This document shows, piece by piece, positions 1-14,347 of a DNA stretch of 64,000 bases. Position numbers and translations under genes: made by a program. Each line of letters opens with the position of its first letter. The stretch's first letter is position 1. Location: the NCBI GenBank assembly GCA_016806645.1, contig JACSYO010001998.1:1079501-1143500 (forward strand). The letters are read 5' to 3'. This stretch comes from Ophiodon elongatus. Lineage: Eukaryota > Chordata > Actinopteri > Perciformes > Hexagrammidae. The notes under the pieces are model-generated. The model saw only the letters and a list, made by a program, of their open reading frames with translations. It had not been told where the DNA came from and made no database searches.

Positions 1-329
1 TTGGTCAAGACTGCAGTATCTCAGCAACTGGATAGAACATCGGTACATTTTGTAGAGACATTCATGTTCCCCACAGGATGAACCCTGATGACTTTTGGTG
101 ATACTCTGACTTGCATCGCCACCAGCAAGTTGACCATTTGGAACTTTTACTAAAATAGAAATAACTATTGGATGGAATTCCGTGAAATTTGATCAAGAGG
201 ATGAACCCCAGTGCCACGCTATGGTTGAAATGTGTGGGTTTGAGTGAAATGTCTATTGGCTGGTTTGCCATTGAATTCCGTACATATTCATGTCACCCTC
301 AGTGTCAACCTCATCCAGCGTCGTCAACG
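1..329 (-). repeat. Dispersed teleost repeat, truncated by the window edge
   Basis: The text resembles a very common fish repeat with phrases such as 'ctcagcaactggatag', 'acattcatgttccccacaggatgaa' and 'gacttttggtgat', each block occurring in near-duplicate form at about 20-100 and again at 165-240. It reads in reverse orientation to the copy at 61866-62083. It is non-coding and its class is not assigned. Confidence 0.6.
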
Positions 330-433
330 GGTCAAGATCTAATGATGAAGGGAGGAGGGAGGGCCGTGTCAAATTCTGTGCAACTTTGGACACTTTTAAT
401 ATTAATTAACCTTCAACAAACAAGCGAAAGCGC

Positions 434-2048
<1,615 letters not shown>

Positions 2049-2949
2049 AGCATTTATTCAAACATGTGTATGTCATATTTCAGAGTCAGGGTGAGACAGA
2101 GGGGGGAAATCTGAAATCTTTGAGAGGGCCGCTCTGTTAACGTCTCGCCGAGAAACAGGAGCCAGGTCTGTCTCCTTCAACGTGACTCGACAGCATGTCC
2201 CTAACACCCTGATGACCCCAACGCATTTGTATTTTCAGAAAGCACTAATCAAAACAGAAAACAAGGATGTGAAGTCATTGGGAACAATTTGATTGACAGT
2301 TGAGAACGACTGGAATGATAAAATAAAGCACCTGTGAGACACGAGTATACCTCTGGGGTCGGTGGGACTCTTTGTCAGGTGGTATTTGAAACCGGGGCGT
2401 TGTGACACGACTCAAAAGGCTGCAGCTCACTTTGTACATTGGTGCATTGCTTTGGATTAGTGTGCTGGTCAAATGGAAATGTAGAATCCCAGAGGGACAC
2501 GGTCTGCATATTGGGGTCAAAATTCAGTATATTGAATTTTTGGCTGCACAACGTGCTGGAGAATCTGTTGCTACGCTTTGCGCATTGATTGAAAAGTGGC
2601 CCACAGCGTAACGACTGTGAGACAAGGAGCTAAATCATCAGTATGTTGTGCCTCCAGTCCACTTCTTTTGTTGTGCAGTGTGATGAATGTTGCACTAACA
2701 TCATCTCTGTGCTTAAAATATCTTTCAACTTGAGCCCAAATCCTCCTGCAGACTCTAATATGATCTAATGATAGCAGCTAGCCTAAAACGCCAGTCAGTC
2801 TTTTACTAATCGCTTCCCATATTTAAATCTGCTCATGTCATTTCATCTTAAGTATAAAGAATGAAGACTGGTATATCAGCCCAGTACACATACTGTAGGT
2901 GTATATTTAGCAGCTGGTGTCTTTATGTTATAATCCTGACATGTAATCC

Positions 2950-2953
<4 letters not shown>

Positions 2954-2987
<34 letters not shown>

Positions 2988-3018
2988 CCTCCCTCCCTCC
3001 CTCCCCCCCTCCCTCCCT
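2954..3018 (+). repeat. (CT)n followed by (CCCT)n microsatellite
   Basis: About 30 bases of CT pass into CCCT/CCCTCCCT units, forming a compound pyrimidine tract. Sequence from 2046 to 2953 is ordinary intergenic DNA with no feature that I can support. Confidence 0.95.
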
Positions 3019-3267
3019 GTCTTTGACCTCAACTGTAACCCAATGAAAGACATATCTAAAGACGAGTGTAACCCGACATGTTCTCCATCTGCTATTCAAA
3101 GCTGCTTCCAGTTTAGGGAGGGAGCTCCGTGTTGGTCTGGGTTTCATTGCTGTTCATTTCCACTCCCACACATTGTCAAAACTGACATGATTATTATCAC
3201 CCCACTTTGTCCATTAAATCGTTTTTATACCACAAAGCATCAGATTTCATGAGGTTGCTTAATTTTA

Positions 3268-3298
<31 letters not shown>

Positions 3299-3301
3299 TG
3301 C

Positions 3302-3340
<39 letters not shown>

Positions 3341-3355
3341 TGCGCGTGTGCGTGC
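3268..3355 (+). repeat. (GT)n/(CGTG)n compound microsatellite
   Basis: TG dinucleotides flank a block of CGTG tetranucleotides, ending in CGCG-containing units. Alternating purine-pyrimidine sequence of this kind can adopt Z-DNA. The following 3356-4109 region is AT-rich with no supported gene. Confidence 0.95.
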
Positions 3356-4109
3356 TTGCTTGCAGCTACTGTACTCTGGCATTACGGCTGTAATAACATA
3401 ATCCCAGAGATTTGGCCTGACAGCAAGACAGTATGCTGCCGATTTCAACTGACAGTTGGGAATTATTGTCTCCACGGACTTCACAGACGGCTAGACATGT
3501 GTTATTATTGCTGCTGTGAGTCTCAACATGTGGCCCGTTGCCCCTCCGAGGGACACTGACTGTGAAGAGAATGAAGTTTGGAGGAAACGTGTATGGTTAA
3601 AGTTCATACTGGCCAGCTTCATTTAACTTTACGTATATAAGTATTGTTTAAGCTCTTTTATTCCGTGCATTTTTACTTTTCATTCATTCCACTTTATCAA
3701 CTTAATGCTACCTGCACTTTACTGACTTTGTACTTTTTTTTATTTGTTCTTGTATTGTTAATAGTTGCATTGAAGAAACACAATTTCGTACATACTGATA
3801 ACATATAGAGAGAGAATGTCAACAAATTTGACCTTGGACCTTGAATATACACTAACAAACACTGTCCACATGACACAATCTGAACAGTTTATAATGCCGG
3901 GGAAACGAAATAAAAAAGCGAAATTACATTGAAATAAGATTATCAAGAACAATAGCTAAATTTCCTTTCGCCTATATATTTGTTATAAATGCAAAAAAGT
4001 CAAAACAACCCAAAAACTTAATTGAACCATTTTCTAAGATGAAACGTGTCCATTTCTTACACTGAACAGGTAGACCAGAAATCCACCCTCCTGACTGATG
4101 AACAATTAA

Positions 4110-5630
4110 TCCTCAATGCACACCAACGTTAGTCACAGAGTTCCACAAGGTTATGTACTTGGAACAATTCTGTTCACCTTATATATGCTTCCTTTAGGCA
4201 ATATTATCAGAAAACCCTTCAGAAACTTTCATTGTTATGCAGATGATACACAATTATATCTTTTGATCAAGGCAGACGAAACCCACCTGTTAGTGAAACT
4301 CAAAGCATGCCTTAAGGACATAAAAACCTGGATGACCTGCAACTTCCTGATGTTAAACTGACAAAAAAGTTATTGCACTTGGCACTGAATGCTTCCGAAA
4401 TATATGATCTAATGATCTAGTTTCTCTTGATGGCGTTGCCCTGGGATCCAGCACCGTAAAGAATTTCAGAGTTGTCTTTGATCAGGACTTGTCCTATAAT
4501 TAACTCCCAGATAAAACAAATCTCAAGGACTGCCTTTTTACACCTACGTAACATTTCAAAAATCAGACACATCCTGTCTCAAAGCGATGCAAAAAAATTA
4601 GTTCAAGCATTTGTTACTTCTAGACTGGACTACTGTAACTCCTTATTATCAGGCTGCTCTAATAAGTCTCTTAAATCTGAAAGAGAAGAGATCATATTAC
4701 TCCTGTATTAGCTTCTCTTCACTGGCTCCCTGTAAAATCTAGAATACAATTTAAACTCCTTCTCCTCACCTACATAGTCCAGAAAAGGTCAGTCACCTTC
4801 ATATTTTAAAGAGCTTATAGTACCATATTACCCCACTAGAGAGCTGCGCTCACTGAATGCGGGGCTGCTTGTGGTTCCTAGAGTCTTAAAAAGTAGGATT
4901 GGAGCCAGAACCTTCAGCTATCAAGCTCCTCTTCTGTGGAACCAGTTTCCAGTTTGAGTCCAGGGGTCAGACACAGTGACCACATTTAAGAGTAGACTTA
5001 AGACTTTCCTCTTCAATAACACTTATAGTTAGGGCTGGCTCAGGCTGCTATAGGCCTAGACTGCTGGGGGACTTCCTCTGATACCCTGAGTTCTCTCATC
5101 TCCTCTCCATCTGTATGCATCATGTCCCATTAACACATGTTATAACTAACTTGGCTTCTTCCCCGAAGTCTCTTTGCTTTCTCGCCTCGCAGGTTTCCAT
5201 TGTTGTGGTTACACCTGGGCCGTGGTCCTGCCTGACAGCCACTGCTTATTATTTGTCACATTTTGTATTACTATTGCTGCTGATATTACTGTTTTCATGA
5301 CCATTACCATTCTATTATATCCACTGCTGCTGTTAGAATTATTAGTAAAAAAATATATATTATTAGTCCCGCTATTATTGGTGCTACTACTGCTATTACT
5401 ATTTCAATATGTTGATCATTCTGGAAACACAACATCTATGACACTTCTGTCCGTCCTGGGAGAGGGATCCCTCCTCTGTTGCTCTCCCTGAGATTTCTTC
5501 TTTATTTTTGCCCGTGAAAGGTTTTTCTTTGAGTTTTTCCTTATCTGATGTGAGGGTCCAAGGACAGAGGATGTTGCATGTTGGACAGATTGTTAAGCCC
5601 TCTGAGGCAACATTTGTGAAAGACTTGTGT
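4110..5630 (+). mobile_element. Decayed L2/Maui-like LINE: C-terminal reverse transcriptase plus 3' region
   Basis: A frame at 4116-4361 reads the reverse transcriptase block VPQGYVLGTILFTLY followed by CYADDTQLYL, where YADD is the catalytic motif. The frame then breaks at about 4359. A second block at 4472-4690 gives the C-terminal part (LVQAFVTSRLDYCNSLLSG), and a third follows in other frames to about 5020 (LHWLPV-type text). The 3' region contains the phrase 'gagagggatccctcctctg' and ends near the 'ccctctgaggcaa' tail, which I recognise from fish L2-type elements. Several stops and frameshifts show that it is dead, and the 5' part is missing. Confidence 0.85.
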
Positions 5631-8560
5631 CTGCAAAATTTACATAATCACTAAACTAAACTACCCATTTACATAGAAATACATCAAATTACCATATAAA
5701 GTCAAATTTAGCTGTCGGTTTGCCCTCTTCACACTTGCAAGCTGTTTAAATGAGTTGGAATTTTAATTAAATTGCATGAATGTCAAATTGAACATAAAAT
5801 AAATTTGGGTTAACTGACGGAAGGATGGAATTAATTCTCCTGTCAAAACTTAACAAACTAAATATGTTTTGCAAATGCCCTACGATTCACTAACTCTAAC
5901 GCATTTTAACCAGACATACTATCAAAAAAATGCACAACATATTTCTAATGCTTCAGAAACAAACATGTCTTACGGGCAAAAAAAATATGTATTCTACAGT
6001 TGCAAAAAAAATCCTAGAAAGACAAATATACAATACCTTCTTAAAGTACAAAAATATATTATTTCACAGAAAATATGAGAATTTTTTCACAAATGTCCTG
6101 AGCTGAAGATTTTAAACAGCAGGAGGCACGATGGGGCAATTTAAATGCACCGAGAGGTTGAGCATAGCAACCAGAGCGCCTGCTGGGTTATGTGACATTC
6201 GTCAGGCAGCCTTGACAACGACGGTGAATAGCTGAAATATATAACAATTATGTCAATTAATTAAGGATTGTCTAAGAAATAGCTGAAGCTAAGTGAGTGT
6301 GATTGTTTAAATAGGAAGTTGGTGGTCATGCTGTTGAAAGAAGAATGTCAACACTGTAGATCAAGACACCAACGCTACGGATTATTGTTTATTAAAAGGC
6401 AACTTGGTCGTAACTTTTGTTAAAACAGTACATGTTTAAACAGCTATTTGTAAGCTTTAAGTTAATGTGTAATTCCAACTGTGTTTTTCTTTCCCCGTAG
6501 TTAGTTGCTACCAAGCTGCATGAAGTCTGCAAGGCTCAATTCACCTGCAATGACGTCAAAATAAATACATTTCATTGTAATTTCTCGGTGCCAATGTGCA
6601 CCACTTTGCGAAGCAAAACGACAATGTGGCTACTGGCTATGGATTATCAATTTGAATTGTTCATTTCTATGATAATTTGACAAAATAATGAAAACTTCTC
6701 TTCCTCGTCTTTCCATTGAGCTTGTAACCTCCATTTGCCGGCAGCCACCGTTCTTCCTTCTTTTAACGTTTCTTCATTCCTACTATGTAGCCTATTGTTG
6801 AAGGAAATACACACAAAAGAGAAAACTATGATTTTATGTCATTGTTGTTTTATAAATGTAATTTATGGTGCTATTAGATTGCTGCCAGACCAGCCAGGTA
6901 ATACAGGAGCGTGCCGGCAAGCAGGAGAGCAAACCGTTTTTTGACTGCAGTGAAAAATGTTGTTTTTGAAAGGCCCAAAAGTATGGATTGAAGCAGATAA
7001 AAGTTAGGATAAAAATGTGTTGTCTATCTATCTTCTTTCAATCAAAGTTTACTTTTGGACCTAACAACGTTCTGGAGTTGTTGGAAATGTTTGGATCACA
7101 CAAGTCGGAAACAAGTCTTTTAATATCAAACCGTTTCTGTTTTATTTGTTTAGCTGAGCCACGGTCCTTACCTCAGGAGACACAACATCCACCGCCTCGC
7201 AGCCCACGCCTCTTTTTCTTGTCATCGTCACTCCTGTGGAAGTACTTCGGAAAAGTGTGAGTCTTCTGCCTCCCACCTCGGACACGACTGTCTCAATGTC
7301 TTCAGTAGGGCTTCTTTTTATAACAGCTCCACCGCTTTCTCCGTGATAAACCTCGAGACCAACGTATTTCCTAATGTTAGAGAAATGGGGGGATGGCAGT
7401 ATGCTGAATGCAAACAGCAGACACGCACCTGTCAGTTTGGAATGATTGTGATTGTGTGAAACAATAGTGTCCAAGGTGGAAGGCAGAAGACACTTTTCTG
7501 AATTATTTCACAGTGACGACACGCGGTCTCGAACACCGGTCTTGTGGTTGAAAGTCCAATGTTTGATCCTCCCACCGTAAGTGGTCTTCTTCAAAATTGA
7601 ATAATACATAATTTCCTCTGATTGTTGCACATGTAGATGCATTTAATTTGTGCGTCCACCCTGAAGAAGGATTCTAATTGATTTGCCATTAGCATTGTTT
7701 TTGTGCAGAGCGACAAGAAACAAATGGAAAATTTGACCCCATGTCCACACTAGGTTTCAATATTGTGACCATTTCATAATTGCCGTGAGACCGGGTTGGA
7801 AATGAAGCAGTTCATGAAAGTGCTCGTCAGATTCTGCAACAAACAATTCTGGCTCTTCGAATCCTAAATATATTTTCCTATCTTGCTAACCATCTAGCAA
7901 CCCCTCAGATTTTTCTGGTGACCCTTTGGATGTCCTGATCAAAGATTTGTATATCAATGGTCTACCCTTAAATATGACTTCATGCTGCAACACGATGATT
8001 TTCCTTCATTGGAACAAAGGGGCCTTGATCAAACCATGAAGAACAGCCCCAGTGCACCAAGTATGTTGTCAAGGCTGCCCACATGTTTGGCCATACATAG
8101 AACATGGTTGTAGTTGGAGTGTGACATTGTTTAACCTTAGTTGCATGTTCTTTATTATCAACTACAATAACTTAAATTTCAATGGTAATTATCCATTAAA
8201 CGTACTAAAACATGTGCAGTTAAAAGGCTAAAGGTCCCAGTGACCTTTTAGAGTTTTATCTGAATGTGAGCAAATATAAACACAGTGTAAGCGGTGGAGT
8301 GCTAGCATATGGACGTCCACGCCTGTCTACAGGAAACACCAGCAGCCGGCTGCCGGTTAATACATGCAGATCTACTTTAATACAAAGAACTCTTATTCCG
8401 CCCATTACGTAAAAGGATGAGATTATCGATACACAGATTAATGAACATCCCCCGCTCTGCCCTGTCCCTCAAACTCGCCCGCCTGCACACAACACTTCCA
8501 TTATCCAGATAAAAATAGAAAACCCCACAATGACTTGCAGTTTAGTTGTTAGATTTTAGT
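5631..8560. other. Intergenic sequence with small repeat relics, no gene seen
   Basis: AT-rich DNA without a supported exon. A relic at 7505-7590 (ggttgaaagtccaatgttt) belongs to the long inverted-repeat family described at 55058-55838. A piece at 7868-7940 (gctaaccatctagcaacccc) resembles another common teleost repeat. Confidence 0.5.
7868..7940 (+). repeat. Fragment of a common teleost dispersed repeat
   Basis: Contains 'ctaaccatctagcaacccct' and 'ggtgaccctttgga', phrases that I recall from abundant fish repeats. Recognition is by memory only. Confidence 0.35.
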
Positions 8561-9303
8561 CTTTATTGTACTATTTTTTTTCTTGACAATTTGCTAGCGG
8601 ACATGTGAAAACTTTGACCAACAAAACATCATCATTATTATTATCTTTTTTTAATTACAGCATATCGCCAGACTGCGGTAACAGTGAGAAGATGTGTTTT
8701 AAAAAAAACAAAAACAAGAAAGAATAAAGAGAATTCAAACCAAACAGGAAAAAAAAAACATTTTGACTTTAATATTTGATGGTGTTTTTTTTTTTTTTTT
8801 TTAATTCATGTACACAATTTAACAGTCTAAAAACATTGAACACACAGAGCTGAAGACATTGCAGTGTTGGTTGGGAAGTGGCAGTCTTTAGGGCAGTTTA
8901 TATACTGTAGCAACATGGTCCTGCTGTACTGTCAAATATCTACTGGGGCAGATGGGGAGAGGGGGGCGAAGAGGGGTTTGACGGGGGACTACAAACCAAA
9001 ATGGCCGTCAATACAAAACTAACAGTCTTCTTTTTTTCTTTTTTTTTCTTCTTTAAATCCACCAATCAGGAGTCGGTAGAGACAGAGAGCAGAGTTAAGT
9101 AGCTTGAAGAGTTGGAAAATAGGGCAGCGAGGGAAATAGGTGGGGGGAATGTCTCGATTTTCTTTTTTTTACATTTCTGATTTTTCTTTTCTCTCGTAGA
9201 CAATATAAAATCTCACAGACAAGCAAAGAAAAGAATAAAAACACTGGATGTACATGTTTGTTTGTTTGTATGTATGTATGTTTGTATCGGACGGAGGGGA
9301 TGA

Positions 9304-9323
9304 ATGGATGGATGGATGGATGG
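9304..9323 (+). repeat. (GGAT)n tetranucleotide repeat
   Basis: Five units of TGGA, preceded at 9257-9285 by GTTT/GTAT units. Confidence 0.9.
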
Positions 9324-9410
9324 AAGGATAAAAAGAAGGGCTTGAATTATTGCTTTCTGAGTAATTATTATTTTCACTTGTCATCTACATGAATTACATC
9401 TTTCTCATTC

Positions 9411-9443
9411 TCTCAATCTCTCTCTCTCTCTCTCTCTCTTTCT
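9411..9443 (+). repeat. (CT)n microsatellite
   Basis: CT dinucleotides with single interruptions. Confidence 0.9.
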
Positions 9444-9485
9444 CACCATGGTGTTCTGTTAACACATGATTACTCCATTTATTTG

Positions 9486-9573
9486 GGAGGAAGGAGGAGA
9501 GATGAAGGGAGAGAGGAGGAGGAGGAGGGGAAGGGAGGAGGAGGAGGAGGAGGAGGAGGAGGAGGAGGAGGAG
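9486..9573 (+). repeat. (GGA)n/(GGAG)n purine repeat
   Basis: Imperfect purine run that becomes a clean (GGA)n of about 12 units at its right end. Confidence 0.95.
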
Positions 9574-10130
9574 TTGAGGGGTGTGGGGGTGCGGGGGCTC
9601 AGAGCTCCTTGCTCAGCGAATCCCGGGCAGTTCTAATCCTCTTTGTGTGGCCTCACACGTTTCCCGCCTTTTTGTCTGGTAAATGATAACAGAAGAGATT
9701 GAAAAATGTATTAAAAAATAGGTCTTGAAAAAAGGATAATAATAATAAACAGTCATATAAAAAGGGTTATATGTTGTATGTGCGTTTAGTGGTTTAGTAC
9801 AGATGTTGATCTAGTGTTGGGTTAGTTTAAGTTATTTCTTTGTTAAGGACGTACACAAAGCAAACAACAACAACAAACAGTTTCATGAGAAAAGTGGATC
9901 ATCATCATCACCATCGTATGATAACCGACAGGAAGACAGTCTGTTTGTCTCTCATTTCCCTCACAGACTCCTGACCATAAGGATGTTTTTCCCTGAAATC
10001 AAATAACCTGACCATCGTCTGATCTGTCTATATTCACGTCTTTCTGTTTGCTTCCCCAGAGAGAGGCGGCGGAGAGAGAAGGCTAGTTAATCTGGCTTGT
10101 TGAAGAGGCTCCGTGACACTTTGATTTTGT

Positions 10131-13100
10131 CCACTAATCCGTTGATGGACTCAACTCTATTGATGTCTGCTAAACCAGCTTTTCGCTTCCACAGCAAACA
10201 GAGAGCTAACTACCTAAGCTACAGCTAGTTAGAGCTAGCAGCCAGCTGCCTATCAGCTGGAGGATTGAGGAGGGAGGCCAAAACACAAAGGTCGAGAGTC
10301 TGCAATGAAGCGTTTGGTGGTTTTAACCCTTATAGGCCACAAAAGGTCACACAAATGGTTTCCATGTTCATCAACTCCATGTAAGGGGCCTTCATGATCA
10401 ACGATAAGTTGTTTCTGTCTCCCTCAGCATTCTTCCATTGAAATGGCAAACACATTAAATTAGCCTACTCTAGCCTACTAATAAGGAGTCTTGCAGCTTC
10501 CATTTTTTGTAAGTTGGTTATTGTACTAATTTAAAGGCATGAATGCTGAGCATCGTTTGTACTAAAACATAAACATAAGCACCATCTCTTTTTTGTATTG
10601 CACGTTTCTGCGGACCATGGGATTTGTTAGTGCTTGCAGAAACGCACAATGCCATGTGGTTATCGTTGTGAAACGATTGGTTTGGTTCGGGAAACAAAAC
10701 GTCTTGATGAATGTTAGAAAAACGGTCTTGGTTGGTGTTACAATAATAAGGTAACAATGTCAGGAAACAACCGTAACAATGTAACTACCATAAATAAACA
10801 TACAAAAGTATTCAAACAAATACAGGAGATTACTGTTTATGTCCCGTGGAAAACAAAAGTAATCGATGATATTACTTTTTATTTAATGTTGATTTATGTA
10901 TATTGTGCTACGTATGTTGAGCGACGTATGTTGTGCTACGTAACGTAATGCTACATCAGGTTGTGCTACGCAACATTGTGCAACTAAACGTGTTTACGTA
11001 ACTCTGCAAAGGAAAGCCATCAAGGGTGGTTGTTGTTTATTTATCGTTACATTATTTGTTCTTGGTTTAGGTGTTCTTGACTCCAACACTGATGTATCTC
11101 ATGGTTTGCAAAAACGTGCAAAGCCAGACTCAGCTGTTTAACACACGCTCAGTTTGAACATTTGTAGTCAGCAGATAGCTTGTTTATCTTGCAAAGCATT
11201 TCCTGAGACAATTATCATTTTGGTGTTACTGCAGCCTGGGCTCCTTCAGCGTTAGCATGGAAGACGACAACTAAAATATTTTATAGTAGCTGAAATGGGT
11301 TAGCAACAGTTCACAGTTAACCGTTTCTGTCAGGACTTTCAGCATTGGCTGGAAGTCTTTGATTACGTAGAGGGGAAAATAAAATCTACAAAAATCGGTC
11401 ATCATTTGTTATTGTTAAGTAATTTCCATCCAAGATGAATGGTGCATGGGCCAAGAAGCAACAGTTTCTGACATACTGTGTGAGTATAGTCGCATATGTA
11501 TATATACATATGTAAAGAAAGTAGTTTGAGATGCCAATGACTTAATTGATTGAAAAACGCCAATATAAATAACATGGTGCTACAAATGTGCCTGAAAAGT
11601 CTAAATAAATGTCTGCTTTACAACAGCCGAAGTCTGTTATTCGAGACAATCTAACCCAATAGTCCTAAATTGTAATCACACAGTATTTTTAACCCTCAAA
11701 TGACATTTGTCGTTCAATCATGCAACCAACATGAGTAGCCCGATGACGCTTGGAAATTGTAAATGGGAAGATCTTCCCAAAGCTAGCACCGCATATGACG
11801 GGAAAGCCTCAGTTACAGTTGAGGTCTATAAAACTACATTTAAAAAAAATATATCTGAAACCAACCCTCATGGGAAGGCATATAAATAGCCCGTCATTTA
11901 CTGATCTTTCTCCGTGTCATTAGAATGCATTTGTTTTGCATGTCCATTATAAGTTACAAAGTTAACGTTGTGAAACGGCTTTCAGCCTATCACTTAATGC
12001 TGCGTCGTTACAGTGAAACGGTTGCGGTCATGTTTAGCCAACAAAACAATATTAGTGAGGAAAACACGTCACTAACGTAACTTGAAACTGATCTCATGTC
12101 AGTCTCCTGGTTGAAAGTCCTATGTTTATTTGACCCATCCACCATAAGCGGCCTCTTGAGAGTGTAGTTACGCGGATGCGTTTATGTTGCGGTCAGTACA
12201 GACTACACGGCGTCTAAATGACATGCTAAACGCGAGAAAGGAGTTCTTATTGCAAGCAAAATTACTTACAATTGTCTCGTCATACATACGCCATTTGGTG
12301 AGGGTAGGCTATTCAACTGAATTCATACAGCCCAATATCGCAGATCAATTAGAGTTCAGAGCTAGGTGTTAAATGGAGTACAATTTTAGCAAAAGAGTTT
12401 GAGCTTCAAAGAGACTTCTAGTAAATCGTACAGCAGCAGCAGGAGACGCGGTGCTCTACACAAACATCTGCTGGGCTGCATGGGATCAAAGCGAGGTGGG
12501 TTGCTGGACATACAGCCTCACACTGCACTTGAATGGAGAGGGAGGCTGGGACCGATAAATAATGGAGGAGGGAACAGAGCACCTTCTGGTTCACAGGCAC
12601 TTCACCTCCTCCTGCTCAGTGTCCAGCAGCTTTCAAGCTTCGGCTCCCAGGTGGGAATGTGTAAAACGGTACAAAGAGAAGTGACGCTTTGCTGGAAAAA
12701 TTGCCTTGGAAAAAAGAAAAATGCCAAAAAAGCTGAAAATGTCAGGAGATGTAAAATTGCATCTCCATCCTTGTATTTCCTCACATCAATGCTAAATCCA
12801 ATTTGTGTCCTCGGGTCATGACTGCACCAAATAAAAGCGGAGAATCAAACACGTTACTGCTCTGAAAAGACTTGTTTGGTGGGGGCTGTAGTTAGCTCGC
12901 ACTGTGACAGAGTGGGCCATGCTCAGTGAAACATATTTGTACAGACGTTCATGAACAGTCAGCCTCTAACCATAGCTGCCCTGCGGATCTGCACTCACCA
13001 CGAGTCCTTGTAATAAGTTACATAGTTTTGGTTGTTTGGCTGTTCATGAACTTGATATGATAATGAAATTATTTGCTTCTCTCTCCATTCTCTCTTTCTC

Positions 13101-13350
13101 TCGTCTATCGAACACACGCAGGGTATTTACAGGTGAACAAACACTTATTTAACAACTACAATTTCATTGAAACAAATTCAGGAAGAAATGCTGCATTATT
13201 GTTGTGTCATGCAATTACCCAGGTAAAGATGACATGCCTATGTGGTTCTGCACATACAGTGGCTTTAGTTATGTGTGGGTAAAATATATATAGAGTTCAT
13301 CATTTTAGGATATACGCTTTTTCAATTTGATTCCTGTGTATGTTAGGTAT
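10131..13350. other. Intergenic sequence, no gene seen
   Basis: No exon is supported. At 10905-10985 a phrase like 'ttgtgctacgtaa' recurs four times with changes. A relic at 12085-12180 (gtctcctggttgaaagtcct, then acccatccaccata) matches the inverted-repeat family of 55058-55838. The 140-residue open frame at 12399-12821 has no recognisable domain. Confidence 0.5.
12085..12180 (+). repeat. Relic of the long inverted-repeat element family
   Basis: Shares 'gtctcctggttgaaagtcct' and 'gacccatccaccat' with text at 21320-21375 and 60100-60135. Only one end is preserved. Confidence 0.5.
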
Positions 13351-14090
13351 GGAGCTGGAGTCAGGGTGTGGTTAGCCTGGCTGAGCACAAAGACTAGGCG
13401 CAAGGGGAATCGGCTCTGTCCAAAGTTAAATAATTACACCTACCAACATCTCTAAAGCTCACTAAGCCACGTTTCCAACACGAAGTTCCAGGTAATTGTA
13501 GTCCTGGGACTACATCATTCAAGGAACTAACAGGTTCCCCCAGCCCATTGCTGTCTGAGTTTCTATAGCAAACTTAAGACCTGCGAATATAAGGCAAACA
13601 ACATCTCGTCGCAGGGGTAAACACACTCTGCAGCCTGAGGTTCAGTGTGCCTGCTGCATAGTATTTACTGATGCATGTTGAATGTAATGCCTGTCGACAT
13701 ATAAAATCATTATTTGAGCGTTTGATAGTTATTTATTTGGGATTTAGAACATAACCTTTCAGAAAATATAATAACCTCCCATTTACACACCGCCACGCTG
13801 TCTATTTGTCTTTTTCTGTCTTTTTTTTAAATGATTCTGGAAGCCGACAGAAAACAAAAGTCCCCAGAACATAATAAAGGCCCTAGACCTGTGGTTGAAA
13901 CGGAACGAGCTCCACAAACAGTTCCTAGTCCCTGGGGAAGGTTGTAGCAATGGTAAAGGGGCTTTAGTGAGCTTAAGAGATGTTGGTAGGTGTATTTCTT
14001 CTTTTACTTTGGACAGAGCCAGAAGTAGCCGATTCCCCTTGCTTCCAGTCTCTGTGCTAAGCTAGGTTTAATACATCCTGACTCCAGCTC
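13351..14090. repeat. Long imperfect inverted repeat made of two copies of a teleost repeat
   Basis: The left arm (13351-13482) begins ggagctggagtcaggg and includes 'caaggggaatcggct', 'ctctgtccaaagt', 'cacctaccaacatctct' and 'aagctcactaa'. The right arm (13956-14090) is the reverse complement of the same phrases. About 470 bases lie between them. The sequence is known to me as an abundant fish repeat. It lies just downstream of the AKAP-like gene. Confidence 0.8.
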
Positions 14091-14091
14091 T

Positions 14092-14097
14092 TTTATT
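14092..14097 (-). terminator. Candidate polyadenylation signal of the AKAP-like gene
   Basis: TTTATT on the plus strand reads AATAAA on the minus strand, about 250 bases after the stop codon. It lies directly beside the outer end of the inverted repeat at 13351-14090. A second AATAAA is at 13732-13737, inside that repeat. Which one is used cannot be told from sequence. Confidence 0.4.
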
Positions 14098-14347
14098 TAA
14101 CCACAGACAAAAGATTGATATTGATCTCATCATCCTAACTCTTGGGGGAAAAAGAGTATAAGTGTGTTTCCCAAAATGTTGAAAAGTTAAACGTGTGTTT
14201 GCATGTGTATGTGTGTACTAGCCTGGGCTAATATATGTGAATTTACATTTGGCACAATTTAAGCATTACCATGAACAGTGTATTTCCACATATATGAGAG
14301 TTAACCTGTGCATAAATGTGCCTCTGTATTATCATGTGTGCATGTTT

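Larger units (their letters stand above)
8561..10130 (-). other. Unique-looking T-rich and purine-rich block, possible untranslated sequence
   Basis: Poly-T/poly-A tracts (8793-8812, 9027-9052), GTTT/GTAT stretches, a GGAT run and a long GGA run fill this block, with no dispersed repeat that I recognise. On the minus strand a pyrimidine-rich acceptor-like site ending in ACCAG at about 9680-9700 precedes about 90 bases that are open in two frames for 13-20 codons. This could be a last exon with a long 3' untranslated region, but no known protein end was recognised. The AKAP-like gene already ends at 14348, so it would be another transcript. Confidence 0.25.

Noticed and set aside
9590..9690. 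Last exon coding for a short C-terminus (frames ending RDSLSKEL or ELPGIR)
   Set aside because: Two frames are equally open after the acceptor-like site and neither end matches a protein that I recognise, so no CDS is called.
12399..12821. 140-residue plus-strand open frame
   Set aside because: No domain, low complexity, and no splice or promoter support.
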